Source of the DNA: Staphylococcus nepalensis
GTDB lineage: Bacteria; Bacillota; Bacilli; Staphylococcales; Staphylococcaceae
Direction: 5' to 3'
Assembly (NCBI RefSeq): GCF_014635045.1
Contig: NZ_BMCF01000002.1
Span: forward strand, 62,001 to 126,000
DNA: 64,000 bases
Part shown: positions 21,869-31,300 of the stretch, piece by piece
How the letters are laid out: each line of letters starts with the position of its first letter
Position numbering within the stretch: the stretch's first letter is position 1
Translations under genes and position numbers: made by a program
The notes under the pieces: model-generated
The model's database searches: none
What the model was told of the DNA's origin: nothing
Seen by the model: the letters and a program-made list of their open reading frames with translations, nothing else

Positions 21869-22660
21869 TTGGAGCAGTTTTATCAATTAGGATGGACACT
21901 TGATTCAGCAGGTGGCGCATCTGGCGAAGCTTATATGGCAGAGCAAGATGGACAGAAATTGTTTTTAAAACGAAATTCTAATCCATTTATTGCTGCTTTG
22001 TCTGCTGAAGGTATTGTACCAAAGCTCGTGTGGACGAAACGTATAGAAACAGGGGAAGTTGTAACAGCACAACATTGGAAAAACGGCAGAGAGCTAACTT
22101 TCGATGAAATGTATGAACAACGTGTCGCTAATTTGCTAAAAAAAATACATAGTTCAAAAACACTTTTGAATATGTTGAAACGTATGGAAATGAATCCTAT
22201 TACACCTGATATTTTATTAAATAAAATTAACGCCTCATTATCTAGAGAAGTGTTAACGCATCATGTTATTCGTAAAGCATTGACATATTTAGAAGATCAT
22301 ATGCCTTGTCTTGATCCTAGGTTCTTTACGGTTGTTCACGGAGATGTTAACCATAACAACTGGTTGTTATCTGATCATGATGAATTATTTTTAGTTGATT
22401 GGGAAGGTGCAATGATTGCGGATCCAGCTATTGATTTAGGTATGCTGCTATACAATTACGTTCCTGAAAATAAATGGCCTCAATGGTTGAGAGATTATGG
22501 TACGAAAGATTCTATAGACTTACAAAAGAGAATGAAATGGTATACTGTTGTTCAGTCAATTGGAATGGTACAGTGGTACGAAGAACAAAAACGCTATAAA
22601 GATATGAATATGTGGTTGAAGTTCTTAAACGAAGTAATGAATAACAATGTATTTATATAA
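21869..22660 (+). CDS. ytmP: YtmP, aminoglycoside-phosphotransferase/choline-kinase fold
   Basis: A 263-residue kinase-like protein. The catalytic loop VVHGDVNHNNWLL (HGDxxxxN) and the metal-binding VDWEGAMIADPAIDLG are intact, so phosphotransfer is likely; the substrate is unknown. The start is taken as TTG 21869, giving MEQFYQLGW as in S. aureus, behind GTGAGGTG at 21855. A longer reading from 21791 would run through the leader hairpin. It precedes trmB by 12 bases, a conserved pair in Bacillales. Confidence 0.85.
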   Translation: MEQFYQLGWTLDSAGGASGEAYMAEQDGQKLFLKRNSNPFIAALSAEGIVPKLVWTKRIETGEVVTAQHWKNGRELTFDEMYEQRVANLLKKIHSSKTLLNMLKRMEMNPITPDILLNKINASLSREVLTHHVIRKALTYLEDHMPCLDPRFFTVVHGDVNHNNWLLSDHDELFLVDWEGAMIADPAIDLGMLLYNYVPENKWPQWLRDYGTKDSIDLQKRMKWYTVVQSIGMVQWYEEQKRYKDMNMWLKFLNEVMNNNVFI

Positions 22661-22672
22661 GGAGTTATCAAG

Positions 22673-23314
22673 ATGAGAGTGCGTTACAAGCCGTGGGCTG
22701 AAGATTATTTAAAGTCGCATCCTAATATTGTAGATACGGATGGTAGCCATGCAGGACATATAAGTGAATGGTTTGATAAAGATCAACCGATATATATAGA
22801 AATTGGTTCTGGCATGGGTCAATTTATTACAACGCTTGCTGCGCAAAGACCAGAAATTAATTTTATTTCTATGGAACGGGAAAAGAACGTTATGGTCAAA
22901 GTGTTAGATAAAGTGAGAGAGCAAAATCTAACCAATATTAAATTGATTTGTAATGATGCGATTGAATTAAATGAATACTTTAAAGATGAAGAAATCTCTC
23001 GTATTTATTTAAATTTCTCAGACCCTTGGCCAAAAAGAAGGCATACGAAGCGTAGATTGACTTACCATACATTTTTAGCGTTATATCAACAAGTGCTAAA
23101 AAAAGATGGAGAAATCCATTTTAAAACGGATAATAGAGGTTTATTTGCTTATAGTTTAGAAAGTATGTCCCAATTCGGAATGTATTTCACTAAAATAAAT
23201 TTAAATTTACACCAAGAAGAAAAAGAAAATAATATTGAAACAGAATATGAGCGTAAATTTTCAGATAAAGGCTCAAGGATTTATAGAATGGAAGCTAAAT
23301 TTCACAATAATTAA
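22673..23314 (+). CDS. trmB: tRNA (guanine-N7-)-methyltransferase TrmB
   Basis: Methylates G46 of tRNA at N7 using SAM. The 213-residue sequence starts MRVRYKPWA, has the SAM motif EIGSGMGQF near residue 43 and the substrate-binding [16 protein letters not shown] near residue 116, all diagnostic of the family. AAGGAG precedes ATG 22673. It is probably cotranscribed with ytmP. A terminator follows at 23469. Confidence 0.97.
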   Translation: MRVRYKPWAEDYLKSHPNIVDTDGSHAGHISEWFDKDQPIYIEIGSGMGQFITTLAAQRPEINFISMEREKNVMVKVLDKVREQNLTNIKLICNDAIELNEYFKDEEISRIYLNFSDPWPKRRHTKRRLTYHTFLALYQQVLKKDGEIHFKTDNRGLFAYSLESMSQFGMYFTKINLNLHQEEKENNIETEYERKFSDKGSRIYRMEAKFHNN

Positions 23315-23468
23315 ATTGTTTTTGTAAATCACTTTATGTAGTTAATCGCCAGTGTATAATATAATACTAAGATGAAATAAAGATGGAAATTTTTTATAAG
23401 ATTTCATTATTTTATTTTTTTAAGGCTACTATTTTCATAAATGGGAAAGTAGCGCTTTATAGACAACC

Positions 23469-23496
23469 AGAAACCCAATTTGGGTTTCTTTTTTTT
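23469..23496 (+). terminator. Terminator after trmB
   Basis: AGAAACCCA and TGGGTTTCT form a perfect 9-bp stem with a 3-base loop, followed by eight T residues. Confidence 0.9.
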
Positions 23497-23958
23497 ATAA
23501 GATAAACTAAAGCAAGGGATGTAAGCGTCAGGCTTCCTTACATAAGTGTTATTGAGGTTTAAATGGAATACAAGCACTAAAACATTTGCATAAGCACTAA
23601 TACTGTTAAGAGGATTATATACGTTATGACTCAAGTCTAATTTAATAAATTAAAAAGTAACGCTTTAGCAGTAGTGCTTTAAGAACTGACTTTTAAAAAA
23701 TAGTTTTCTAAAAAGTAGCGATTTTGAAGCAATAGTTCATTAGCGTACGTTTTAAAACGTATTGATAGCATAGTCATGTGACAACGATCTACGTCAAGTC
23801 CAAGAATTAACTTAGAGTATTTGTATCTGAGTTCATTTGTAGGTATGTACGATATTCATCTGTATGTGTGGATTTACAATTTTCATTATTTTACGAGGGA
23901 GTTGTATTATATTACTATATTAATAAACAGTATTTAAACAAAGAAACGAGGGATAATC
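23497..23958. other. Long gap before ytnP, no gene recognised
   Basis: About 460 bases. A perfect 16-bp palindrome, TACGTTTTAAAACGTA, sits at 23746-23761, and two imperfectly related segments start AAAAAGTA near 23653 and 23709. I see no convincing reading frame, RNA motif or terminator. It may be the remains of a lost gene plus the ytnP promoter. Confidence 0.35.
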
Positions 23959-24786
23959 TTGAAATTAGGCAATTTTAAAATGCATTACCTTAATGGTGGG
24001 ATTACAAATATTGATGGGGGCGCAATGTTCGGCGTTGTACCTAAAGTTTTATGGACAAAAAAATATGAAATCAGCGAGGATAACCGTATTCCTTTACCAA
24101 CACACCCAATTTTAATTCAAACGGAAGAATTTAATATTATTATTGATACAGGGATTGGTAAGGAAAAGCTTACTGACAAAGAACGCAAGATATTTGGTGT
24201 AAATTATGAAAGCCAAATTGAAGAAGATTTAAAATCATTTAATTTAGAAACACAAGATATTGATTATGTACTGATGACACATTTACATTTTGACCATGCT
24301 TCAGGTTTAACTGATAATGAAGGGCATGCTGTTTTTGAAAACGCCATTCATGTCATACAACAAGATGAGTGGCACGAGTTTAATAGCCCTAATATACGTA
24401 GTAAATCCACTTATTGGAAGAAAAATAATGGAGATTTCACGAAGAAATTAATTTTATTTGAAAATCAATTAGAAGTAGTAAGTGGCATTCATATTTATCA
24501 TACTGGAGGCCATAGTTATGGTCATTCTATTATTACTATTGAAAGCAAAGGAGAAAAGGCAGTGCATATGGGAGATATTTTCCCAACTATTGCACACAAA
24601 AATCCATTATGGGTAACTGCTTATGATGATTATCCAATGCAGTCTATTAGAGAAAAGGAACGGATAATACCTAGATTCATCTTAGAGGATTATTGGTTCT
24701 TATATTATCATGATGTAAATTATTTCGCTGTGAAATTTAATCAAACTGAATCTAATGAAATAGCACAATATATTACTAGAAATTAA
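23959..24786 (+). CDS. MBL-fold hydrolase, YtnP-like lactonase
   Basis: A 275-residue metallo-beta-lactamase-fold protein with the metal-binding motif THLHFDHASG near residue 108, GGHSYGHS near 180 and MGDIFPT near 201. B. subtilis YtnP, the nearest named relative, is an N-acyl-homoserine-lactone lactonase that interferes with signalling by other bacteria. Activity here is unproven. The start is a TTG behind ACGAGGGA. It is monocistronic; the structured element at 24790 follows the stop by 3 bases. Confidence 0.82.
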   Translation: MKLGNFKMHYLNGGITNIDGGAMFGVVPKVLWTKKYEISEDNRIPLPTHPILIQTEEFNIIIDTGIGKEKLTDKERKIFGVNYESQIEEDLKSFNLETQDIDYVLMTHLHFDHASGLTDNEGHAVFENAIHVIQQDEWHEFNSPNIRSKSTYWKKNNGDFTKKLILFENQLEVVSGIHIYHTGGHSYGHSIITIESKGEKAVHMGDIFPTIAHKNPLWVTAYDDYPMQSIREKERIIPRFILEDYWFLYYHDVNYFAVKFNQTESNEIAQYITRN

Positions 24787-24789
24787 AAT

Positions 24790-24958
24790 AAGGTTAAAGT
24801 TTAGAACATTTGAAATGAAACTATATCTGTTTTAAAGCATTGGTTTTGCTTTATGAATGACTTGAGCAGCGATATATTTTGTTTCATATCATTATTGTAC
24901 TGCGATAGTTAATAGTTGTTTGCTATCGGGTACGTAAGATGTTCATAACTTTAACCTT
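24790..24958. repeat. 169-bp structured element with terminal inverted repeats
   Basis: The ends match as inverted repeats over 20 bases, with 17 paired: AAGGTTAAAGTT-TAG-AACAT at 24790-24809 and ATGTT-CAT-AACTTTAACCTT at 24939-24958. Inside are nested pairs: ATGAAAC 24815 with GTTTCAT 24881, TAAAGCA 24833 with TGCTTTA 24847, and CGATAG 24903 with CTATCG 24923. Together they make a branched fold. It lies between two converging genes. It may be a MITE-like element, a structured RNA or an elaborate terminator; I see no clear target-site duplication. Confidence 0.6.
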
Positions 24959-24961
24959 CAA

Positions 24962-25279
24962 TCATTTACACTCTATGATGTCGAGGACTTCTCCTGTTTT
25001 AGCATTTGCGTAAAAATCGTAATAAATGCGTTTGCCATTGTGAAGTGTAGTGACACCACCTTGAAAAGCTTCTAATTGGTCGTTAGCGTTTTTATACATA
25101 ATCGTTTCGTTTAATATGTAAGAACCGACAACATTCATAAAATATGTTTTTACTTCAGAAACAATTTTCTCTGGATTTTGATGTTGTATTTGCTTTTGAC
25201 GTTTATAAAAATAAATTGATCCAACAATAACTGCTAATGAAATAATTGTGATGAAGAACCAACTTTTTTTATTTAACAT
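24962..25279 (-). CDS. Small membrane-anchored protein, PepSY-like
   Basis: A 105-residue protein with one N-terminal membrane segment (about residues 6-24, FFITIISLAVIVGSIYFY) and a short outer domain ending GKRIYYDFYANAKTGEVLDIIEC. The YYDFYANAKTGEVL piece resembles the end of PepSY-type domains, which bind or inhibit peptidases, but the match is weak. The start is taken as ATG 25279, with GGGGG ten bases ahead; an ATG at 25306 is possible. It is divergent from the M42 peptidase gene. Confidence 0.65.
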   Translation of the reverse strand: MLNKKSWFFITIISLAVIVGSIYFYKRQKQIQHQNPEKIVSEVKTYFMNVVGSYILNETIMYKNANDQLEAFQGGVTTLHNGKRIYYDFYANAKTGEVLDIIECK

Positions 25280-25361
25280 ATTACAATCTACCCCCAATAA
25301 AGTCATATTTATAGTTTACCACAATGAAGATGATATAATAAATATTAAGGAGTGAGAGACA

Positions 25362-26438
25362 TTGAGTATAGACAAAAATCAAACATTATCAAGAATGAAA
25401 AATTTAACAGAATTACATGGCGCACCTGGCTTTGAAGATGATGTGAAAACGTATTTAAAAAATGAAATGGCACCGTACGTAGATGAATTTGTTTATAATC
25501 GTATGGGCGGTTTTTATGGAGTGAAGCGATCCAAAGCTAAAGAACCTAAAAAAGTAATGGTTGCTGCTCATATGGATGAAGTTGGTTTTATGATAACTCA
25601 TATTACAGATAACGGACTATTGCAATTCACAAACTTAGGTGGCGTTGCTACTGACATATGGCAAGGACAAAGATTAAAAGTGAAATCACGTACCAATGAA
25701 GAAATCGTTGGCATCGTTGCAAATATTCCAAAGCACTTTAGAACGGGTAATGAAGGTGCGCCGACGATAGAAGACTTATTATTAGATATCGGTTGTGAAA
25801 GTGAAACAGATGTAATAAATCGAGGTATTCAAATAGGGGATACCATTGTTCCTGAAACACCATTTACGCAATTATCTGAACATAGATTTGTAAGCAAGGC
25901 CTGGGATAATCGTTATGGTTGTTTAATTGGTTTAGAGTTATTAGAATTATTGAAAGATGTAGAATTAGATTTTGATTTATTTGTTGGAGCGAATGTACAG
26001 GAAGAAGTTGGATTAAGAGGAGCAAAAGCTTCCGCCGAATTAATAGATCCAGATATTGCATTTGTAGTTGATTGTTCTCCAGCAAATGATATGAAAGGAA
26101 AACAGCATCTTTCAGGAGAACTAGGTAAAGGTACTTTAATCCGTATCAAAGACGGCACGATGATACTCAAACCGACATTTAGAGATTACCTTATAGATTT
26201 AACAAAAAAATTTGATATTCCAAACCAATATTATATGTCTCCTGGCGGTACTGATGGCGGAGAAATACACAAAGCAAATATTGGTATTCCAACTGCAGTT
26301 ATCGGTGTTTGTGCACGCTATATTCACAGTACGAACGCAGTGTTTGATTACCGTGATTATGATGCAGCGCGGAGACTGTTATTCCAATCAATTAAAAACT
26401 TAAATGATAAAATAATCGATACGCTACAATATAATTAA
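25362..26438 (+). CDS. M42-family aminopeptidase (glutamyl aminopeptidase-like)
   Basis: A 358-residue cytosolic metallopeptidase. Ligand motifs are AAHMDEVGFM near residue 70, KAWDNRYGC near 178, VQEEVGLRGA near 211 with the catalytic glutamate pair, VDCSP near 235 and the late histidine in ARYIHSTNAVF. In Bacillales this gene (ytoP type) is next to thioredoxin-like ytpP and ytpQ, as here. The start is TTG 25362 behind AAGGAGTGAG. The likely role is trimming peptides, with substrate preference unproven. Confidence 0.9.
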   Translation: MSIDKNQTLSRMKNLTELHGAPGFEDDVKTYLKNEMAPYVDEFVYNRMGGFYGVKRSKAKEPKKVMVAAHMDEVGFMITHITDNGLLQFTNLGGVATDIWQGQRLKVKSRTNEEIVGIVANIPKHFRTGNEGAPTIEDLLLDIGCESETDVINRGIQIGDTIVPETPFTQLSEHRFVSKAWDNRYGCLIGLELLELLKDVELDFDLFVGANVQEEVGLRGAKASAELIDPDIAFVVDCSPANDMKGKQHLSGELGKGTLIRIKDGTMILKPTFRDYLIDLTKKFDIPNQYYMSPGGTDGGEIHKANIGIPTAVIGVCARYIHSTNAVFDYRDYDAARRLLFQSIKNLNDKIIDTLQYN

Positions 26439-26455
26439 TATTTAGGAGTGATTTA

Positions 26456-26764
26456 ATGGAACAATTAGAAAATGAACAACAATTTGAAGAATTAAAAAAA
26501 GAACAAACTGTGTTTTTATTTACTGCAGACTGGTGTCCCGACTGTAAAGTGATTGAACCAGATCTCCCACAACTGGAAGCAAAATATACGAATTACAAAT
26601 TTGTATCTGTAGATAGAGATAAATTTATAGATATTTGTATTAATCATGATATTATGGGCATTCCAAGTTTTCTAGTATATAAAGATAATAAACAAATTGG
26701 TAGCTATATTGGAAAAGAACGTAAATCAATTGAACAGATAGATGATTTTTTAGCTTCTTTATAA
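26456..26764 (+). CDS. ytpP: Thioredoxin-like protein (YtpP)
   Basis: A 102-residue thioredoxin-fold protein with active site W-C-P-D-C (TADWCPDCKVIEPDLP), not the usual CGPC, and the cis-proline in MGIPSFLVY. It probably acts in cytosolic thiol-disulfide exchange, perhaps with bacillithiol-linked substrates; this is inference. It lies 17 bases after the aminopeptidase, in the same operon, and is closed by the terminator at 26805. Confidence 0.9.
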   Translation: MEQLENEQQFEELKKEQTVFLFTADWCPDCKVIEPDLPQLEAKYTNYKFVSVDRDKFIDICINHDIMGIPSFLVYKDNKQIGSYIGKERKSIEQIDDFLASL

Positions 26765-26804
26765 AAGATAAATCAAATCATATTGATTAAAGTGTACTCT
26801 AAAA

Positions 26805-26853
26805 AATATACCCTTAGAACTTACATTTTTTCTGTTCCTAAGGGTATATTTAT
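26805..26853. terminator. Terminator after ytpP
   Basis: AATATACCCTTAGAAC pairs with GTTCCTAAGGGTATATT (one bulged base) around a T-rich loop. It separates the aminopeptidase-ytpP transcript from ytpQ. Confidence 0.85.
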
Positions 26854-26892
26854 TGTAAACTGTATTAAGACACGTAAATAGGAGTGTTAACG

Positions 26893-27756
26893 ATGAATGT
26901 CTTTCAAATGAGAGATAAATTAAAAGATAGATTGAAACATCTAGACGTTAAGTTTAGTTTTAATCGTGATGAAGAGACGCTACGAGTTTCTAGAAATGAT
27001 AATGGTAAAGGTGTAACTGTTAAAATTTCAACTATCGTAGCTAAATATAAAGAGCAAAAAGAAAATATAGTAGACGAAATCGTTTATTACGTTGAAGAAG
27101 CTATCGAACAAATGAAAGGGGAGGCTTTATCCGATTCAGATCATATTGAGATAATGCCTGTGCTCAGATCACCGAGTTTTGATAAAAAAGACAAATCTGG
27201 AAATGCATTTGTTATTGATAAACATACTGCAGAAACTAATATTTACTATGCAGTGGACTTAGGTAAATCTTACCGACTATTAGATGAAACTATGTTAGAT
27301 AAATTGAATCTCACTAAACAACAAGTGAAAGAAATGGCGTTATTTAACGTTAGAAAGCTTGAAAATAATTATAAAACGGATGAAGTTAAAGGAAATATTT
27401 TCTATTTTATTAATTCAAATGATGGTTATGATGCAAGTAGAATTCTAAATACTACTTTTTTAAATGAAATTCAAACTCAATGTGAAGGTGAAATGCTAGT
27501 AGCAGTACCACACCAGGATGTGTTAATCATAGCTGATATTCGTAATAAAACAGGTTATGATGTTATGGCTCATTTAACCATGGAATTTTTCACGAAAGGT
27601 TTAGTGCCAATTACTTCACTTTCTCTAGCTTATGACAAAGGACATTTTGAACCTATATTTATATTAGGTAAAAACAATAAACAAAAAAGAAATCCTAACG
27701 TAATACAAAGGTTAGAGGCGACTAGAAAAAAATATGAGAATAAAGATAAGAAATAA
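26893..27756 (+). CDS. ytpQ: DUF1444 protein YtpQ (UPF0354)
   Basis: A 287-residue soluble protein of the conserved but uncharacterised DUF1444 family, found mainly in Bacillales. It has no signal peptide or membrane segment and no catalytic motif that I recognise. ATG 26893 has AGGAG 6-8 bases ahead; the GTG at 26884 overlaps that site. ytpR follows by 13 bases. The conserved ytpP-ytpQ-ytpR-sftA order is kept, although a terminator separates it from ytpP here. Confidence 0.88.
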   Translation: MNVFQMRDKLKDRLKHLDVKFSFNRDEETLRVSRNDNGKGVTVKISTIVAKYKEQKENIVDEIVYYVEEAIEQMKGEALSDSDHIEIMPVLRSPSFDKKDKSGNAFVIDKHTAETNIYYAVDLGKSYRLLDETMLDKLNLTKQQVKEMALFNVRKLENNYKTDEVKGNIFYFINSNDGYDASRILNTTFLNEIQTQCEGEMLVAVPHQDVLIIADIRNKTGYDVMAHLTMEFFTKGLVPITSLSLAYDKGHFEPIFILGKNNKQKRNPNVIQRLEATRKKYENKDKK

Positions 27757-27769
27757 GGAGTCAGTATAA

Positions 27770-28369
27770 ATGAATTTATTTTATAATAAAGAATCTGTGG
27801 GAGATGTAGCTTTTTTACAAATTGAACCCACAACTGGTGAATTTACGTATGAAACAAAAGGAAACGTAGTAGAAATTCATCAAGGTAATCAAGTTGTTGG
27901 ATATAATATATTTGACGCTTCAAATGTATCTAGTATATCTGGAAATGGCCATGTTCAATTAAATGAAACATTAATTAATGAACTACAGCAAGCTATTAAA
28001 AATGCAGGGTTTTCATTTGAATTAGAGACAGATTTATCACCAAAATTGGTTGTAGGTTATGTGGCAAACAAAGAAAAGCATCCTAATGCTGATAAGTTAA
28101 GTGTATTAAATGTAGACGTAGCTACAGAAAAATTACAAATTGTGTGTGGCGCGCCTAACGTTGAAGCGGGACAAAAGGTTGTAGTCGCAAAAGTTGGTGC
28201 AGTAATGCCAAATGGCATGGTAATCAAAGATGCAGAACTTCGTGGCGTTGCTTCAAGTGGTATGATTTGCTCTATGAAAGAATTGAATTTGCCAAACGCA
28301 CCACAAGAAAAAGGTATTATGGTCTTGTCTGATGATTATAAAGTAGGACAAGCATTTTTTGAAGAATAA
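27770..28369 (+). CDS. ytpR: YtpR, tRNA-binding OB-fold protein
   Basis: A 199-residue protein with an N-terminal DUF4479 segment (about 1-85) and a C-terminal tRNA_bind OB fold like the N terminus of PheT (VVGYVANKEKHPNADKLSVLNVDV, then QIVCGAPNVEAGQKVVVA). A free tRNA-binding or aminoacyl-tRNA quality-control role is likely, but the precise task is unknown to me. The start follows AAGGAG. It is 17 bases ahead of the DNA translocase gene. Confidence 0.9.
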   Translation: MNLFYNKESVGDVAFLQIEPTTGEFTYETKGNVVEIHQGNQVVGYNIFDASNVSSISGNGHVQLNETLINELQQAIKNAGFSFELETDLSPKLVVGYVANKEKHPNADKLSVLNVDVATEKLQIVCGAPNVEAGQKVVVAKVGAVMPNGMVIKDAELRGVASSGMICSMKELNLPNAPQEKGIMVLSDDYKVGQAFFEE

Positions 28370-28386
28370 AAGGAGGTAATGTCCGA

Positions 28387-31300
28387 ATGAGCTGGTTCGA
28401 CAAATTATTTGGAGACGAAAATGATCCTAATAAAGATTATCTAAATAAAAGAAACCAACGACGTCAAAAGAATATGCAACAAGAACATAAAGACACATTA
28501 CTTCCTCAAAACAACGATGTTTATGAGAGACCGAAAGGGAAATTCAGATTTCCGATGCATGTTATAGAAGAAGAAAATAGATCTGATAGTGCTCATGAAG
28601 TATCGTCTGAAAAAGAAGCTAAAGATACTGAAAATATGTCTAACCATACATCATCATCTAACCAAAAACAACGAAGACGTAGACATATGTATAATGAAAC
28701 AACTTCAGATGAGATGAAGCAGCCAGAAGCTTCTGAGCAATCAACGACACATGATGAAACGTACGATGAAACAAACAGTGAAACAAGAAGAGATAAGAGA
28801 CAACATAATGGCAAGAGAACAAGAATCCAAACGGACGTTTTAGGCGTGAATGGAAAATCTTCAAAAAAACATGAACACTCTACGCCGCATTATCATAAAA
28901 GTGATTTTAAAGCGAGTGAAGTTCCTTCTGCTATTTTTGGTACTCAAAAGCCCCACCCTCTAGATAACGGGGTAATCAAACCCAAAAACAGCGAAGAAGA
29001 CAATGAAATATTTAACAATGACAAAGATGTTCAAGAAGATAAAACATCAAGCCTTGAATCACAATATAATGAAGCCCAACAACAAAATGATGACGACCAG
29101 CTATATCAAGTTGATGATGAGCAACTATCTTCAATAGAAAACGAACCGTTACTACAGAACACGTCAGACCAGTATGAAGACACTACAGAATCAACGACGC
29201 AACCTCAAAAAAATAATACAATCAATATAGAAAACATTTATGCGTCTCAAATTGTAGAAGAAATTCGTAGAGAGCGTGAAAGAAAAGTACTTCAAAAACG
29301 TCAATTCAAGAAAGCTTTACAACAAAAACGTCAAGAAAATCAACAAAATGATGAAGATACAATTCAAAAAGCAATTGATGAAATGTATGCACAACAAGCC
29401 AAACATTATATTGGCGAAAGTTCGTTAGACGAAGAACAATCAAATGATATCTCGGATGTGGATGATTCTGAGGATATCTCTAGTGCTAATTTGACTGAAA
29501 ATAGTAGCCATAATGATCAAAATAACGCTTCAGAATTTAACTACCAAGAAATTGATTTAGATAACGTGAGTTCTGTACATAATATAGACAATAACCAAGT
29601 GTATGAGTCTTTAGATGAAACGGCCAATCCTACAGTTAATTTATCAGATGAACCAGAAATAACTGCAATGGATGTAAGCCAAGATGAAGCTGGTTCAGAA
29701 AATGAACAACAAAACACATCTTCTGAAGCAGAAAGCCATGTGCAACAAAACGCTTCAAATTTAACTGAAGTTGATGAAAATGTAGCAATTTCAGATGCAA
29801 GATACAGAGAATTATCTGAAGCTCAAAAAGATATGTCACAAAGTACAACTGATGTGGATAGTAAGCAAAATGAAGACGTTGAAAAAATGCCACAGACGCA
29901 AAATGAATTTTCAGATGATCCCTTTTCAACAAGTACAGCGCGTGACACTGACGATAATCAAAATAGTACATCTCTAACTGATGGATCATATTCAGAAAGC
30001 ACACAAGATTCAAGTCAATTTAATTCAGAGGAGTATAATCTGTCAGATCAGGATATCAAAGCACCGTCTACAAAAGATAATGATATACAAACGACGAACA
30101 GTAGCCAAAATGAAGCGGATGATGCTCAAGTAACTGAATCTGTGCATGCCTTAAGTTCTAGTGAAAAATCAAGTCAACAAAGGAAAAAATCAGCCATAAC
30201 AAAAGGCAGCAAACCGTTTAATGTTGTTATGACACCATCAGATAAAAAGCGTATGCTCGACGCTAAGAAAAAGCGCCATACAAATTACTCAAGTATGAGC
30301 CTTAGTGAAGACAACAAATACCAATCAGAAGACAATACGAATATAAAGGTACCGTCTAATACAGATAAATCATTGTCTTCACCTAAACAACAAGAAGATA
30401 ATATATACTCAGATCAAAATGCCGAAGCACATTTTTATGATAACAATGAATCAACAATTTCAGATGCACAAGCGATATCATCTGATGGTCAAATACATCA
30501 AATCAAAGATGATGCTCAACAAAAAAGAGACACAGCATACTCAAACTCAAGCCAAAGTGCTACGCAATCTCAAAATTCAGATAACCAAGAAGCGTTATCA
30601 CAAAATAAATCAACGACAGATGATACACAGTCTGTAAATCAAGTTGACGATGACGTAGATACCTACCAGGGGACTAAGACAGCGATAAGAAAAGGTCCAA
30701 ATATCAACCTTCCAAGTATTGACTTACTTGAAGAACCTAAGGCGCATGAAAAAGATAACCAATGGATTGAAGAAAAGAAACATGAATTAAATGAAGCTTT
30801 TTATTACTTTAACGTGCCAGCTGAAGTTCAAACAGTTACAGAAGGACCAAGTGTAACGCGTTTTGAATTATCTGTAGAAAAAGGAGTAAAAGTTTCTAGA
30901 ATTACCAATTTACAGGATGATATCAAAATGGCGTTAGCAGCCAAAGATATACGTATTGAAGCGCCTATCCCAGGTACAAGTTTAGTAGGCATTGAAGTGC
31001 CAAACCAATCATCTACACCTGTTAATTTACGTTCCATTATAGAAGACACTACATTTAAAAATGCAGAATCTAAATTAACAGTTGCTATGGGGCTTCGAAT
31101 TAATAATGAACCACTCGTTATGGATATAGCTAAAACACCTCATGCATTAATTGCAGGCGCAACGGGTTCTGGTAAGTCAGTATCTATTAACAGTATTTTA
31201 ATGTCATTGTTGTATAAAAATCATCCTGAAGAGTTAAGATTATTACTCATTGATCCTAAGATGGTAGAATTGGCGCCATATAATGGGTTGCCTCATTTAG

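Noticed and set aside
23407-23634. 75-residue minus-strand frame after trmB
   Set aside because: It runs through the trmB terminator, has poly-lysine from the T tract and no ribosome binding site.
29636-30013. 125-residue antisense frame inside the translocase gene
   Set aside because: It mirrors the low-complexity linker; its histidine/leucine-rich content is a by-product of the repeated codons on the other strand.
28593-30637. Possible tandem repeats in the translocase linker
   Set aside because: The region is compositionally biased, but I could not find a regular repeat unit.
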